Positions 1 to 7,290 of a stretch of 64,000 bases of DNA are shown here, piece after piece. The notes under the pieces were generated by a model. The model worked only from the letters and a program-made list of their open reading frames with translations. It was not told where the DNA came from and searched no databases. Each line of letters starts with the position of its first letter. The first letter of the stretch is position 1. The stretch covers positions 1 through 64,000 of the forward strand of contig NZ_JALGQE010000021.1 in assembly GCF_022810405.1 (NCBI RefSeq), given 5' to 3'. Position numbers and translations under genes: made by a program. This DNA is from Rhodococcus sp. ARC_M5. Lineage in GTDB: Bacteria > Actinomycetota > Actinomycetes > Mycobacteriales > Mycobacteriaceae.

Positions 1-6
1 CGCAGA

Positions 7-125
7 GTTACGGCGGCCATAGCGGAGGGGAAACGCCCGGTCCCATTCCGAACCCGGAAGCTAAGCCCTCCAGCGCCGATGGTACTGCACTCGACAGGGT
101 GTGGGAGAGTAGGACACCGCCGAAC
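7..125 (+). rRNA. rrf: 5S ribosomal RNA
   Basis: The 5S rRNA of the large ribosomal subunit, last gene of an rrn operon whose 16S and 23S genes lie left of the window. The 5' end (GTTACGGCGG) pairs with the 3' end (CCGCCGAAC), and the internal CCCATTCCGAACCCGGAAG stretch is the conserved loop B/helix III region. Length of about 118 nt is normal. Exact ends are good to within a few bases. A strong hairpin follows directly. Confidence 0.93.
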
Positions 126-134
126 ACAAGTCAA

Positions 135-170
135 CGGAATGCCCCCGACCTCACGGTCGGGGGCATTCCG
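135..170 (+). terminator. rrn operon terminator hairpin
   Basis: A perfect 16-bp stem (CGGAATGCCCCCGACC with its complement) and a 4-nt loop lie about 10 nt after the 5S gene. No T-tract follows, as is common in high-G+C actinobacteria. The position right after 5S makes intrinsic termination of the rrn transcript the obvious role. Confidence 0.9.
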
Positions 171-284
171 CATTTCGAAACCACCCCCGGATCACACACC
201 CACGCACCGTCCCGGACAACATTCGAGGACCGGCATCTGAACCGGATGCCTGCGCACGACGTGACTGCGCACTCAGTATGCGGA

Positions 285-309
285 GACAGACGCGCGCGCA
301 TTCGCGGAC
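285..309 (+). repeat. 25-bp direct repeat, copy A
   Basis: GACAGACGCGCGCGCATTC followed by GCGGAC. It matches copy C (1931-1955) at 24 of 25 positions in the same orientation, and copy B at 375 matches its first part. The three copies flank the IS3-family element on both sides but lie outside its inverted repeats. Function unknown. Confidence 0.7.
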
Positions 310-374
310 ACCGGGGTCGTCGACCCGGACACCGCCGTCACCCCCGAGCTGCCCGACATCCCGCGACGGTCACC

Positions 375-399
375 CGACAAACGCGCGCGCATTCGCCAT
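375..399 (+). repeat. 25-bp direct repeat, copy B (partial)
   Basis: GACAAACGCGCGCGCATTCGC and four further bases. It shares the ACGCGCGCGCATTCGC core with copy A 90 bp upstream but diverges at the last bases. It sits 11 bp left of the IS left end. Confidence 0.6.
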
Positions 400-412
400 C
401 CGCCGCTCAATG

Positions 413-1378
413 TCAAGCTGTCTGGAGTCGGTTGTTGTTGATTCCGACGGTTGCGGGCGGTTGTGGTGTGCAGGGGCGGCGGCGGAACCGTTCGGGGTGT
501 CGGTCGTAGTAGGCCTGTTGGGCGCGATCGCGGTCGGTCCATGACTGTCGCCAGCTCCCGGAGTGCACGTCTGCGGGTGAGAACAATGCAATGCCGGAAT
601 GTTTGTGGTCGGTGTTGTACCAGTGGACGTAGTCGGTGAGGTGTCCGCGGGCGGTATCGATGTCGGAGAATATGCCCGGGTAGTTCGGGCGGTATTTCAT
701 GGTCCGAAACTCGGACTCGGAGAACGGATTGTCGTTACTGACGTACGGCCGGTTGTGGGTGAGCCCGACGCCGTGTGCGGTCAAACAATTCCTGAGAGTG
801 TTCGAGCGCATCGCGGCACCGGAATCGGCGTGGACGAATGATGGTGCGCCGTAACGCTGTATGGCGATCTCGAACATCTCTGCGGCGAGGTGATCACTCT
901 CTCGTTCCTCCACACGCCACCCCGCGATCAGCCGGGAGTGGATGTCGATGATCGAGTACGCCTTGAACGAGGCACCGCGCCACGGTGAGTGCAGATCGGT
1001 GATGTCCCAACTCCACACCTGACCGGGTGCGGTGGCGGTGTGGACGGGCATCGGGCGCGGGGTGCGGGTGCTTTTCTTGGTCGGTGTGCTCGGGCGGTTG
1101 CGTTGGTCGATCACCGCTGCTGCGATGCGCCACCACGAGCGCCGTGAGGCGATCATCGTTCCGGTGTCCCAGGCGGTGGCGAAGGAGTGATCGACCGAGT
1201 TGCCACCTTGCCATCCGGTGTCGATCAACGCTTCGACCCGCGTGCGATCGGTGGTGTCGATTCTGCTCGGATACTGCCGATCTCGTTGGTGCACAGGGTG
1301 TTCGGTTTTGACCCGGGGGTTGCGGCGGTAATGCCACGTCGAGCGGGACAACCCGACCATCGTCAATGCTCGACGCAC
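413..1378 (-). CDS. IS3-family transposase OrfB (DDE integrase domain)
   Basis: The catalytic part of the IS3 transposase, which acts as an OrfAB fusion to cut and join the element ends. It holds an rve integrase core with the DDE triad: Asp in WSWDITD, Asp in HADSG and Glu in FSESEFRTMKY, followed by the usual C-terminal HWYNTDHKHSGI block. The listed start is a GTG, but the frame stays open upstream through an STENTLVGELAPLTGS-type segment back into orfA, so translation probably enters by a -1 frameshift rather than at this GTG. Full length for the family, with no internal stop. Belongs to the mobile element, so host function is not expected. Confidence 0.88.
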   Translation of the reverse strand: MRRALTMVGLSRSTWHYRRNPRVKTEHPVHQRDRQYPSRIDTTDRTRVEALIDTGWQGGNSVDHSFATAWDTGTMIASRRSWWRIAAAVIDQRNRPSTPTKKSTRTPRPMPVHTATAPGQVWSWDITDLHSPWRGASFKAYSIIDIHSRLIAGWRVEERESDHLAAEMFEIAIQRYGAPSFVHADSGAAMRSNTLRNCLTAHGVGLTHNRPYVSNDNPFSESEFRTMKYRPNYPGIFSDIDTARGHLTDYVHWYNTDHKHSGIALFSPADVHSGSWRQSWTDRDRAQQAYYDRHPERFRRRPCTPQPPATVGINNNRLQTA

Positions 1379-1425
1379 CGATCCGGTGAGTGGGGCCAGT
1401 TCGCCGACGAGGGTGTTCTCTGTGC

Positions 1426-1830
1426 TCAGGAATCGGTGGGATCGGGTGTCGGTGGGGTGTCGTCGGGCTCGGGCACGTTCAGTGTGTGCAAGAGCCCGAT
1501 AGCTTTTCCCAGCAGCTCGTTGGTCTCCTTGAGTTCACGGATCTGAGCGTCACGTTGGGCGAGTTCCTCGGCGTGGCGCGCCGTCTCGATGGCTCGCCGT
1601 TCGACCATTCCCTGCCGGCCCTTCGGTTGCGAGTTCATCGGTTCAGTCTGACGCGGAACCAGCCCGCGGTCCACGTCGCCGTCGAACACCGCCGTCCGCC
1701 ACCGCGTCATCATGCCCCTCAAGACAGACGGATGCGCTGCCATCCACGGCCCATGCTTCCCATACGGCAACCGGCAGTACTCGAACACCATCTCCCGAAT
1801 CTGCTCCCCTGTGAATTCAGCACTCAACAT
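1426..1830 (-). CDS. IS3-family transposase OrfA (HTH and leucine-zipper protein)
   Basis: A 134-aa DNA-binding subunit of the IS3 transposase, which recognises the inverted repeats and supplies the N-terminus of OrfAB. The N-terminal half carries the helix-turn-helix region (around VFEYCRLPYGKHGPWMAAHP); the C-terminal half has a heptad-type helix (AQRDAQIRELKETNELLG) of the leucine-zipper kind. The start at 1830 is preferred over the ATG at 1845 because GGAGG lies 8 nt before it. The G GGA AAA slippery heptamer lies within the zipper coding region. Confidence 0.82.
   Translation of the reverse strand: MLSAEFTGEQIREMVFEYCRLPYGKHGPWMAAHPSVLRGMMTRWRTAVFDGDVDRGLVPRQTEPMNSQPKGRQGMVERRAIETARHAEELAQRDAQIRELKETNELLGKAIGLLHTLNVPEPDDTPPTPDPTDS
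1504..1510 (-). other. programmed -1 frameshift site G GGA AAA
   Basis: On the minus strand the orfA codons read CTG GGA AAA GCT, so the heptamer GGGAAAA is in the canonical X XXY YYZ phase. After a one-base backward slip the frame is open without a stop through to orfB. This is the standard way IS3 elements make OrfAB. Confidence 0.8.
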
Positions 1831-1845
1831 GCGGTAACCCTCCAT

Positions 1846-1872
1846 AGCTTCTCGAATGACTCACGAGAAGCT
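1846..1872 (-). promoter_or_regulatory. hairpin at the IS right end, upstream of orfA
   Basis: A perfect 9-bp inverted repeat (AGCTTCTCG and CGAGAAGCT, 9-nt loop) overlaps the right inverted repeat and ends 15 nt before the orfA start. In transcripts entering from outside it would form just ahead of the Shine-Dalgarno region, so it may insulate transposase translation from read-through. That role is inferred. Confidence 0.5.
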
Positions 1873-1876
1873 TGGC

Positions 1877-2454
1877 AAAGAGGGCGCGCGCACAATCGCA
1901 CCCCAACCACCGGCCATTTCGCGCGCACCTGACAGACGCGCGCGCATTTGCGGACGGCCAGAACCCCGGTGCCGGCGCGCGAGGCGGATGCGGACTGCGG
2001 ACGCGACCGCGTTGGCGGGTTCGTAGTCTCGACCTCACCTCAGGTGACGGTAGATCCGAGGACTGTCGAGCATCGCACGGTGGCGTCGTTTCGGCTCCGC
2101 GTCGTCCGGATAACAGGTGTTTGCGAAATGGCATGTCAATCAACCGAATTCGAGGGCCGAAACTCATGCGTCGTGCGTGCCGATTTTAATCGGTGGAGTT
2201 CGTCGCCACGGCCGTGCATGATCGTTGCACAGGGACATCGCAGAGACCGTGGAGGTGGACAATGGCAACAACAGCGAATGACGCAGGCCGTCGAGTCGTT
2301 CATATCCGGTCTGCGAGTTTCATCGATGATGCTCTCTGAGTGGAGCTTCGGGGCTGTCGGTCCATTCGGACCCAGTCGATGTTGCACTCGATCCAAGACC
2401 CTGCCGCGCAGCAATGCTCTGCGTTCGGCGTCCACTCTTGTTGTAGGAGAACAG
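1877..2454. other. intergenic region right of the IS, no convincing gene
   Basis: About 580 bp between the IS and the small gene at 2455. It holds repeat copy C and a short palindrome CCGATTTTAATCGG near 2180. An open frame runs in phase into the small gene from about 1948, but its composition is not protein-like and it has no ribosome-binding site, so it is not called. Confidence 0.5.
1931..1955 (+). repeat. 25-bp direct repeat, copy C
   Basis: GACAGACGCGCGCGCATTT followed by GCGGAC, differing from copy A at a single base. It lies 54 bp beyond the right end of the insertion sequence in the same orientation as copies A and B. Confidence 0.7.
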
Positions 2455-2670
2455 ATGTACCACTACGAACAAATCCTGAACGAACATCGACAACGCGTCG
2501 CGCGTGGTGCGCAGAACTACGAACGGAGTCGGGTCGCGGCGGAACGGGCTGCCGAAACAACTGTCGCAGAATCGGATTCACGTGAAAGTGAGGTCACGGA
2601 GGGAGCTGAGTGGAACGACTGCGAATCGGAATCGGAGATCGGCATCGAGGCGATGTCGTTTCGGGGCTGA
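2455..2670 (+). CDS. small hypothetical protein, acidic C-terminus
   Basis: A 71-aa protein that I do not recognise. The N-terminal half is a likely amphipathic helix rich in Arg and Glu (YHYEQILNEHRQRVARG onward), and the C-terminal half is strongly acidic and Ser-rich. It has no signal peptide, membrane segment or cysteine pair. The start is fixed by TAGGAGAAC ending about 4 nt upstream. The same frame is open much further upstream, which lowers certainty. The neighbour on the opposite strand ends 4 nt downstream. Confidence 0.5.
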   Translation: MYHYEQILNEHRQRVARGAQNYERSRVAAERAAETTVAESDSRESEVTEGAEWNDCESESEIGIEAMSFRG

Positions 2671-2673
2671 CTG

Positions 2674-2958
2674 TCAGGGCTCGACCAGATGCGAGTAGCG
2701 ATCGCCCGCAGCCGCGATGAAGTCGCGAACGAACCAGCACGTAGGGACAACTCGGAGTCCCTGCGTGCTGGTGTCGTCGAGTGCATATTCGGTGAGGGCA
2801 GCGGCAAGCCCTCGGCCGCGAAACTGCGGAAGCGTCACGGTGTGATGAAACGTTCTGGAGCCGTCCGATTCGAGGTATTCCGAGTAGCCCGCCAACTCGG
2901 CATCGACATAGATCTCGAACCGATGGTCGGCATTGTCGTGGGTGATCTCGACCGTCAT
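2674..2958 (-). CDS. short GNAT-type N-acetyltransferase
   Basis: A 94-aa single-domain protein of the compact GCN5-related family (YidJ/COG2388 type), which moves an acetyl group from acetyl-CoA to an unknown amine. The acetyl-CoA pyrophosphate loop is visible as QFRGRGLAAAL in mid-protein, preceded by the beta strands FEIYVDAELAGYSEY and FHHTVTLP. A strong AGGAGG lies 6 nt before the ATG. Family length is 90-100 aa, so it is complete. The substrate cannot be told from sequence. It transcribes toward the small gene at 2455 and away from the gene at 3145. Confidence 0.85.
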   Translation of the reverse strand: MTVEITHDNADHRFEIYVDAELAGYSEYLESDGSRTFHHTVTLPQFRGRGLAAALTEYALDDTSTQGLRVVPTCWFVRDFIAAAGDRYSHLVEP

Positions 2959-3144
2959 GGTGGTACCTCCTGCCCGAGTTCTGTGTCACCACGGTAACCG
3001 GCGCTCGTCCGGTGGGGTGTTCTGCGGTTACTCGAGCATGCATCGACGCAGTAGGGTGAGGGAAACCGAGTCGTGCGAGCGCCACCCGTCGCAACACCGC
3101 TCTTCATAAGTACGGGGCGCTCTCGAGGCTGAAGGTGGCAATCC

Positions 3145-3915
3145 GTGGAAGACACATCCGACCGGGGAATCAAGGCATTCATACGAACCGTCGCTCAGCG
3201 CGGTGGACGTGCGGAGCGGCTCACGACGTCGCGTCGCAATCCAGTGCAGGTCTGGTCGATGGACGGCACGTCGTCGTGCATAGTTCGGGTGCGATCCAAG
3301 GTCACAGGTGATTGGAAGGCCCGCAGGCAGGACGAATCGCTCGAGAGTGATGACACCGGATCCTCGTACTGGGTGTTCGTCGATCTCGCGAACGACGAGC
3401 CGCGCTTCTACATGGTCTCGTCCGAGGAGATGGCCACCGACATTCGCGGAGAAGTCGACCTGTGGGTCCAGGATTCGCCACTCCGTACCAGAACCGGACA
3501 TCACGCAATCGCGGTGGACCGAGTACTGCACGGCAGCGAGCGTTGGGACCTGCTGGGTCTGAGCTCGACGTTGGACACATCGATCGATCTCGGCCCAGAA
3601 CAGACGTGGGTTCGCACTCCACGGGTGAAAGTGCCTCGTAAGTCGGCGAAGGCGGCCGTGGAGGAAGAAGTGATCGACAACCGAGTACGGGTGGTCGCCG
3701 ATTGCGAGGGCTATCGGCTGAGCGGTCGCTACGACCCCGAGACGCAGCGACTCGAGATCACCGCAGGCCCGATGGAGGGCAGACGGTTCGACAATCCTTC
3801 GGTTGCTGCCAGCGCGGTTGCCACGCACATCAGCGGGGACGTCGAAGAGCGCGACGGTTGGCAGTTCTGGCAGCTGGACACTCCCGATCGCGCGCCGCTG
3901 GGATCGTTTCAGTAG
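3145..3915 (+). CDS. putative nuclease-fold protein with C-terminal RAMA-like domain
   Basis: A 256-aa protein with no close family that I can name. Residues about 25-140 resemble small PD-(D/E)XK-like modules: the order VQVWSMDGTSSCIVRVRSK, then GDWKARR, then SSYWVFVDL and a YMVSSEE strand. I cannot confirm an active nuclease triad. Residues about 195-255 look like the RAMA/DUF2924 restriction-associated domain: a beta pair, then a RFDNPSVAASAV segment, then GWQFWQL. The two parts are joined by a Lys/Glu-rich linker. The GTG start has GAAGG about 9 nt upstream. RAMA-like domains occur in restriction and phage-defence proteins, but no methylase or ATPase partner is adjacent. Fold assignments are by eye. 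Confidence 0.6.
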   Translation: MEDTSDRGIKAFIRTVAQRGGRAERLTTSRRNPVQVWSMDGTSSCIVRVRSKVTGDWKARRQDESLESDDTGSSYWVFVDLANDEPRFYMVSSEEMATDIRGEVDLWVQDSPLRTRTGHHAIAVDRVLHGSERWDLLGLSSTLDTSIDLGPEQTWVRTPRVKVPRKSAKAAVEEEVIDNRVRVVADCEGYRLSGRYDPETQRLEITAGPMEGRRFDNPSVAASAVATHISGDVEERDGWQFWQLDTPDRAPLGSFQ

Positions 3916-4096
3916 AGAACTACAGCTCGCGACGGGTTTGCTGTGACTCCTCACCAAATCGGCATTTACCGTGAAAACGGGACAAAGGTCGGATTAATCT
4001 AGCTCCGGTAGGACGAGCTCCCTCTTTTAGCCCCTGGGTCGAAACGATGTTCGAGAGTTCGTCCGTGCATCGAAATTCGGGAATCAGCGAGCTCAG

Positions 4097-4127
4097 CGGT
4101 CGACAGTGCGAGGGGTGCTGTCGACCG
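4097..4127 (+). promoter_or_regulatory. hairpin in the leader of the 4146 gene
   Basis: A perfect 10-bp inverted repeat (CGGTCGACAG and CTGTCGACCG, 11-nt loop) that ends 18 nt before the start codon, just ahead of the GGGGAGAGG ribosome-binding site. It could modulate ribosome access. No function is established. Confidence 0.5.
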
Positions 4128-4145
4128 TGGGGAGAGGTATTCACC

Positions 4146-4466
4146 ATGGACCATTCCTACCGGTCGGGCACAGCCCACGCGTCCCGGTTCCTGTTCCTCA
4201 TCGCGCAGTTCGTCGACAGAAGAATCCCTGCCGAATTCTTCTCTGCGCAGTTTCGCGAGCTACAGAACTCCCAGTCCACGTACCTCGATGCCGACGTTTC
4301 GTCGGTGATCGGGATGTTGTCGGTGGACGTCGGTGCGTACCTGGGCGATGTCGAGATACGAGGGGTCGACTACATCGACTCCGAACAACTCTGGCTGGCT
4401 GCTGGTCAGGCGTTCCGTGATCTGATGACCGTCCAGTCCGAGCACTTCGAGCGCGAGGCCGGGTGA
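4146..4466 (+). CDS. colicin-immunity-like small protein
   Basis: A 106-aa, probably all-helical acidic protein. The pattern FLFLIAQFVDRRIPAEFF, then YLDADVSSVIGMLSVDVGAYL, then YIDSEQLWLAAGQAFRDL follows the self-protective colicin-like immunity layout: an N-terminal 'fi.g.i.a.eF' helix, a 'd.dv...y' helix and a C-terminal 'id..eL...' helix. Proteins of this type bind and neutralise a nuclease toxin. The ATG at 4146 is chosen because GGGGAGAGG precedes it; the frame is open further upstream without a good site. No toxin gene is adjacent, although the putative nuclease-fold gene lies upstream on the same strand. The immunity role is inferred from pattern only. Confidence 0.6.
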   Translation: MDHSYRSGTAHASRFLFLIAQFVDRRIPAEFFSAQFRELQNSQSTYLDADVSSVIGMLSVDVGAYLGDVEIRGVDYIDSEQLWLAAGQAFRDLMTVQSEHFEREAG

Positions 4467-4488
4467 GGGCCACGCCCATCATCGCCCG

Positions 4489-4854
4489 TCATGAGCGAAA
4501 TCGATCACGGTGCCGCAGAAGATCTTCGAGCCGAAATCGACGATGAGTGCCGCGCATTTCGATCGGCAGATCGCCTGCGTCGGCCAACCGTCTGACATAG
4601 GTGTCGGAAACACCGAGCACCTCGGCAGCGTGCGAGGTGGTCAGTAGCTCGTCCACCGTTCCGATCGCAACAGCTCGGGCCGTCGCCAGCTGGGTGAGGA
4701 GCTCGAGTACTGCGGTGCGTGCTGCGTCGTCGAGCGGTACCTCCGAACCTCCGATTCTGATGTCGACGTCTGCTCCGGTCCGCTCGTGAACGACCGCCGC
4801 GAGCGAGGTGGCCGATCGCGACTCGAGAGCAGGCATGACGAATCGGAAGTCCAT
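4489..4854 (-). CDS. excisionase-family HTH DNA-binding protein
   Basis: A 121-aa protein with an N-terminal segment of about 70 residues resembling antitoxin-type linkers and a C-terminal MerR/excisionase winged helix: TSHAAEVLGVSDTYVRRLADAGDLP followed by the wing GTHRRFRLEDLLRH. Such proteins bind DNA as small regulators or as antitoxins of PIN-type systems. No toxin gene follows. The ATG at 4854 is preferred: a TATCAT -10 element lies 6 nt before it, so the mRNA may be leaderless, and no ribosome-binding site is present. The longer frame from 4905 lacks support. It diverges from azoR. Confidence 0.75.
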   Translation of the reverse strand: MDFRFVMPALESRSATSLAAVVHERTGADVDIRIGGSEVPLDDAARTAVLELLTQLATARAVAIGTVDELLTTSHAAEVLGVSDTYVRRLADAGDLPIEMRGTHRRFRLEDLLRHRDRFRS

Positions 4855-4927
4855 TCGTCCATGATAGGACTGGAGACGGCGTCGGTACGCATAGGCTCGA
4901 AGCACCCAGTATGTGAGGAGTGCTCCA

Positions 4928-5584
4928 GTGCCGCAGTTGTTGCATCTCGATTCGTCCGCTGATTCGGCTCGTTCGGTCAGCCGTCGGGTGACCGCTCGCT
5001 TCTCCGACGCCTGGCATGCCAGCGGTTCCGACCATTCGGTGATTCACCGGGACCTGCACTCGAGTCCGCTGCCGCACCTACCCACGTCTGCGCTGCATTG
5101 GGCACCTCATCTGCGAACCGCCGACGAAACCGTTGAGCCATCCGCCGAGGCCCTGCAGATCGAGCTGATCGAAGAACTGATCTCGGCAGACGTGGTGCTG
5201 ATCGGCGCGCCGATGTACAACTGGTCGATCCCGTCGACCCTGAAGGCATGGATCGACTACGTACACGTTCCGGGCATCACCGTGCCGTTCGACGGTGACA
5301 CGGCACCTCTCGTCGGCAAGCCCGCCGTCGTGGTGACCAGTCGGGGAAACGACTACACGCCCGGTACCGACAACGCGTCCACCGACCACACCACCGCGCA
5401 ATTGCGCCAGGTGCTCGGAGTGGCGCTGGGGATGGACGTCCACTTCGTGCCGGTCGATCTGACGCTCGCCGAGCGAGTGCCGGCGCTCGCACCGCAGATT
5501 CCGAGGGCGCGAGCGAATGTCGAGGCGGCATTCTCCGCCGTCGACGACCTCGCGCTGCGGTTGGGTGGAGCAACGCCCAGGTGA
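4928..5584 (+). CDS. azoR: FMN-dependent NADH-azoreductase
   Basis: A 218-aa flavodoxin-fold oxidoreductase that reduces azo compounds and quinones with NADH through bound FMN in the cytoplasm. The N-terminal phosphate-binding region (LHLDSSADSARSVSRRV) and the flavin loop GAPMYNWSIPSTLKAWIDYV are clear, and the C-terminal ASTDHTTAQLRQVLG segment fits the family. The start is the GTG at 4928, which has AGGAG 7 nt upstream; the GTG at 4913 lies before that site. Length matches the AzoR family (about 200-220 aa). It stands alone, convergent with the thiamine-salvage ATPase gene. Confidence 0.88.
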   Translation: MPQLLHLDSSADSARSVSRRVTARFSDAWHASGSDHSVIHRDLHSSPLPHLPTSALHWAPHLRTADETVEPSAEALQIELIEELISADVVLIGAPMYNWSIPSTLKAWIDYVHVPGITVPFDGDTAPLVGKPAVVVTSRGNDYTPGTDNASTDHTTAQLRQVLGVALGMDVHFVPVDLTLAERVPALAPQIPRARANVEAAFSAVDDLALRLGGATPR

Positions 5585-5714
5585 TGGCCGAGTAGTCGGC
5601 GAGGTGCTTCCGAACGGCCCAGGCAACGACCCCACGCGCACCGCCGATCACCGCGGCCCCTGATAGGGGAACAACGCCGAAGTCCCCGCGTCGACTGCAT
5701 TCGCGCGGTACCGG

Positions 5715-6461
5715 TCAGAGCGTCGATGCGCTGAGGAGAACGTCCATCAGCTGCTTCTCGACTGCCGCGAAGTGCGGCGTCGTGACGATCTCGAGCCCGC
5801 GTGGGCGGGGCAGCGTCACCTCGATCTGCCGTCGAACATGGGCAGGCCTGGGGGAGAGGACGATCACGCGATCGGACAGATAGACCGCTTCGCGGATGTC
5901 GTGCGTGATCATCAGCACCGTCCACCGGAATTCCGACCAGACCTGCTGCAACCAGGCCTGCATGTCGCTCCGAGTCAACGAGTCCAGAGCCCCGAAAGGC
6001 TCGTCGAGCAGCAGTACCGATCGTCCCTGGACCACCGTGCGCAGCAGCGCCGCTCGCTGACGCATACCGCCGGACAGTTCGGACGGCCTGGCCGACTCGA
6101 ACCCGTCCAGGCCGAACACCGGGAACAATTCACGTGCCCGCGCACGCGCCTCCTTCTTGGCAACGCCTTGCACTTCGAGACCCAAGGTCGTGTTGTCGAG
6201 CACCGAACGCCACGGAAACAACAGATCCTTCTGCGGCATATAGGCGCACGGCGGTACTCGAACAGTGCCGGAGTCGGGCCTGTCGAGCCCGGCCAGCATG
6301 TTGAACACAGTGCTCTTGCCCGAACCGCTCGGGCCGATGATCGACACGAACTCCCCGGGCCGCACACCGAAAGACACACCGTCGAGTACGGGGTTCTCGC
6401 CGAACGATTTGCTCAGGTCGCGGACGTCGATGCAGCTGTCGGAAGTGCCGGCGTCAGACAT
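5715..6461 (-). CDS. thiZ: ABC transporter ATPase, thiamine-precursor uptake (ThiZ-like)
   Basis: A 248-aa ATP-binding subunit that powers import by the ThiXYZ-type transporter. Walker A is GPSGSGKST (residues 43-51), the Q-loop region is YMPQKDLLFPW, the signature is LSGGMRQRAALLR and Walker B is VLLLDEPFGALD, followed by the H-loop in LMITHDIREAVYLSD. It belongs to the nitrate/sulfonate/taurine-type branch (SsuB/TauB-like), so substrate assignment rests on context: it overlaps the permease gene by 8 nt in an operon with tenA and a THI5-like binding protein behind a TPP riboswitch. Last gene of that operon. Confidence 0.85.
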   Translation of the reverse strand: MSDAGTSDSCIDVRDLSKSFGENPVLDGVSFGVRPGEFVSIIGPSGSGKSTVFNMLAGLDRPDSGTVRVPPCAYMPQKDLLFPWRSVLDNTTLGLEVQGVAKKEARARARELFPVFGLDGFESARPSELSGGMRQRAALLRTVVQGRSVLLLDEPFGALDSLTRSDMQAWLQQVWSEFRWTVLMITHDIREAVYLSDRVIVLSPRPAHVRRQIEVTLPRPRGLEIVTTPHFAAVEKQLMDVLLSASTL

Positions 6462-7290
6462 GAAGGCCCGCCGAACCGTGGCGTGCCCAGGGGGCTACGA
6501 CACGCTCCACCACGAAGGTGGATACGAAGAGAATCACACTGATCACGGCCGTGACGGCGACCGCGGCCAGAACCAGATCGGTACGAAACGAGTTCTTCTG
6601 CTGGCTCATGTAGATGCCGAGTCCCGCACTCGCTCCGGCGTATTCGGCAAAGATCGCACCGACGACGGCGTAGGTGATCCCGATGCGAAGTGAGGTGAAG
6701 AACCGGGGGAGCGCCGACGGTAGCCGCACATATCGGAATTGTTGCCAGCGCGAGGCACCCATGCTGGCCAGCAGCGATCTCGCGTCTCGATCGGCAGCTG
6801 CGAAACCCTCGATGAGCCCGATGGCCATCGGGAAGAAAGTGGCCAGGGCGATCACCAGGATCTTCGGAAGCAAACCGAAGCCGAACCAGATGATCAACAA
6901 CGGCGCGATCGCGATGATCGGCAGCGTCTGCGACACGACGAAGAGGGGCACGAACGCGCGCCGCAGCCACGGGGAGAAATCGACCGCGACCGCGAGCAAC
7001 CACGCCAGGGCCAGAGATACCGCGAAGCCGACGAGGGTCACCTGCAGGGTCGCCGACGCGTTCTCCGCGATGGCATCGCGCTGCGCCCAACCCTGGACCA
7101 CCACGCGACCGGGGGACGGCAGCACCTGCGGCCTGATGCCGCTCACCTCGACGTAGACCTGCCAGGCGGCTACCAGCAGGACGACGACGGTCAGCGCGGG
7201 CCACGCCCACCGTATCGAGGCTCGGATGCCACTGAGCGAGTACGAACCTCGATCGGCGGCTACCGCCCTACCGATCGCCGAGGTAGTCAT
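6454..7290 (-). CDS. thiX: ABC transporter permease, thiamine-precursor uptake (ThiX-like)
   Basis: A 278-aa inner-membrane permease of the BPD_transp_1 family with about six membrane helices. The cytoplasmic EAA-type loop contacting the ATPase is visible as DARSLLASMGASRWQQFRYV followed by LPSALPRFFTSLR. The N-terminal 25 residues are hydrophilic and cytoplasmic. The start ATG lies 22 nt inside the end of the binding-protein gene, so the two are translationally coupled. Relatives include SsuC and RibX-type permeases; the thiamine-precursor role follows from the operon and its riboswitch. Confidence 0.85.
   Translation of the reverse strand: MTTSAIGRAVAADRGSYSLSGIRASIRWAWPALTVVVLLVAAWQVYVEVSGIRPQVLPSPGRVVVQGWAQRDAIAENASATLQVTLVGFAVSLALAWLLAVAVDFSPWLRRAFVPLFVVSQTLPIIAIAPLLIIWFGFGLLPKILVIALATFFPMAIGLIEGFAAADRDARSLLASMGASRWQQFRYVRLPSALPRFFTSLRIGITYAVVGAIFAEYAGASAGLGIYMSQQKNSFRTDLVLAAVAVTAVISVILFVSTFVVERVVAPWARHGSAGLHV

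Larger units (their letters stand above)
411..1876 (-). mobile_element. IS3-family insertion sequence
   Basis: An element of about 1.47 kb carrying orfA and orfB on the minus strand. The ends read TG...CA: the left end TGTCAAGCTGTCTGG aligns with the complement of the right end, TGCCAAGCTTCTCG, and both continue to AGTC, giving imperfect inverted repeats of about 20 bp. The orfB stop lies almost at the left end, as usual in IS3 elements. The flanking triplets (CAA at the left, AAG at the right) do not match, so no target duplication is visible, which may mean an old insertion or recombination between copies. Both reading frames look intact. Confidence 0.85.

Noticed and set aside
1948-2454. 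Open frame in phase upstream of the 2455 small gene (would give 240 aa)
   Set aside because: No ribosome-binding site at the upstream start, non-protein-like composition, and a clear TAGGAGAAC site at the internal ATG.
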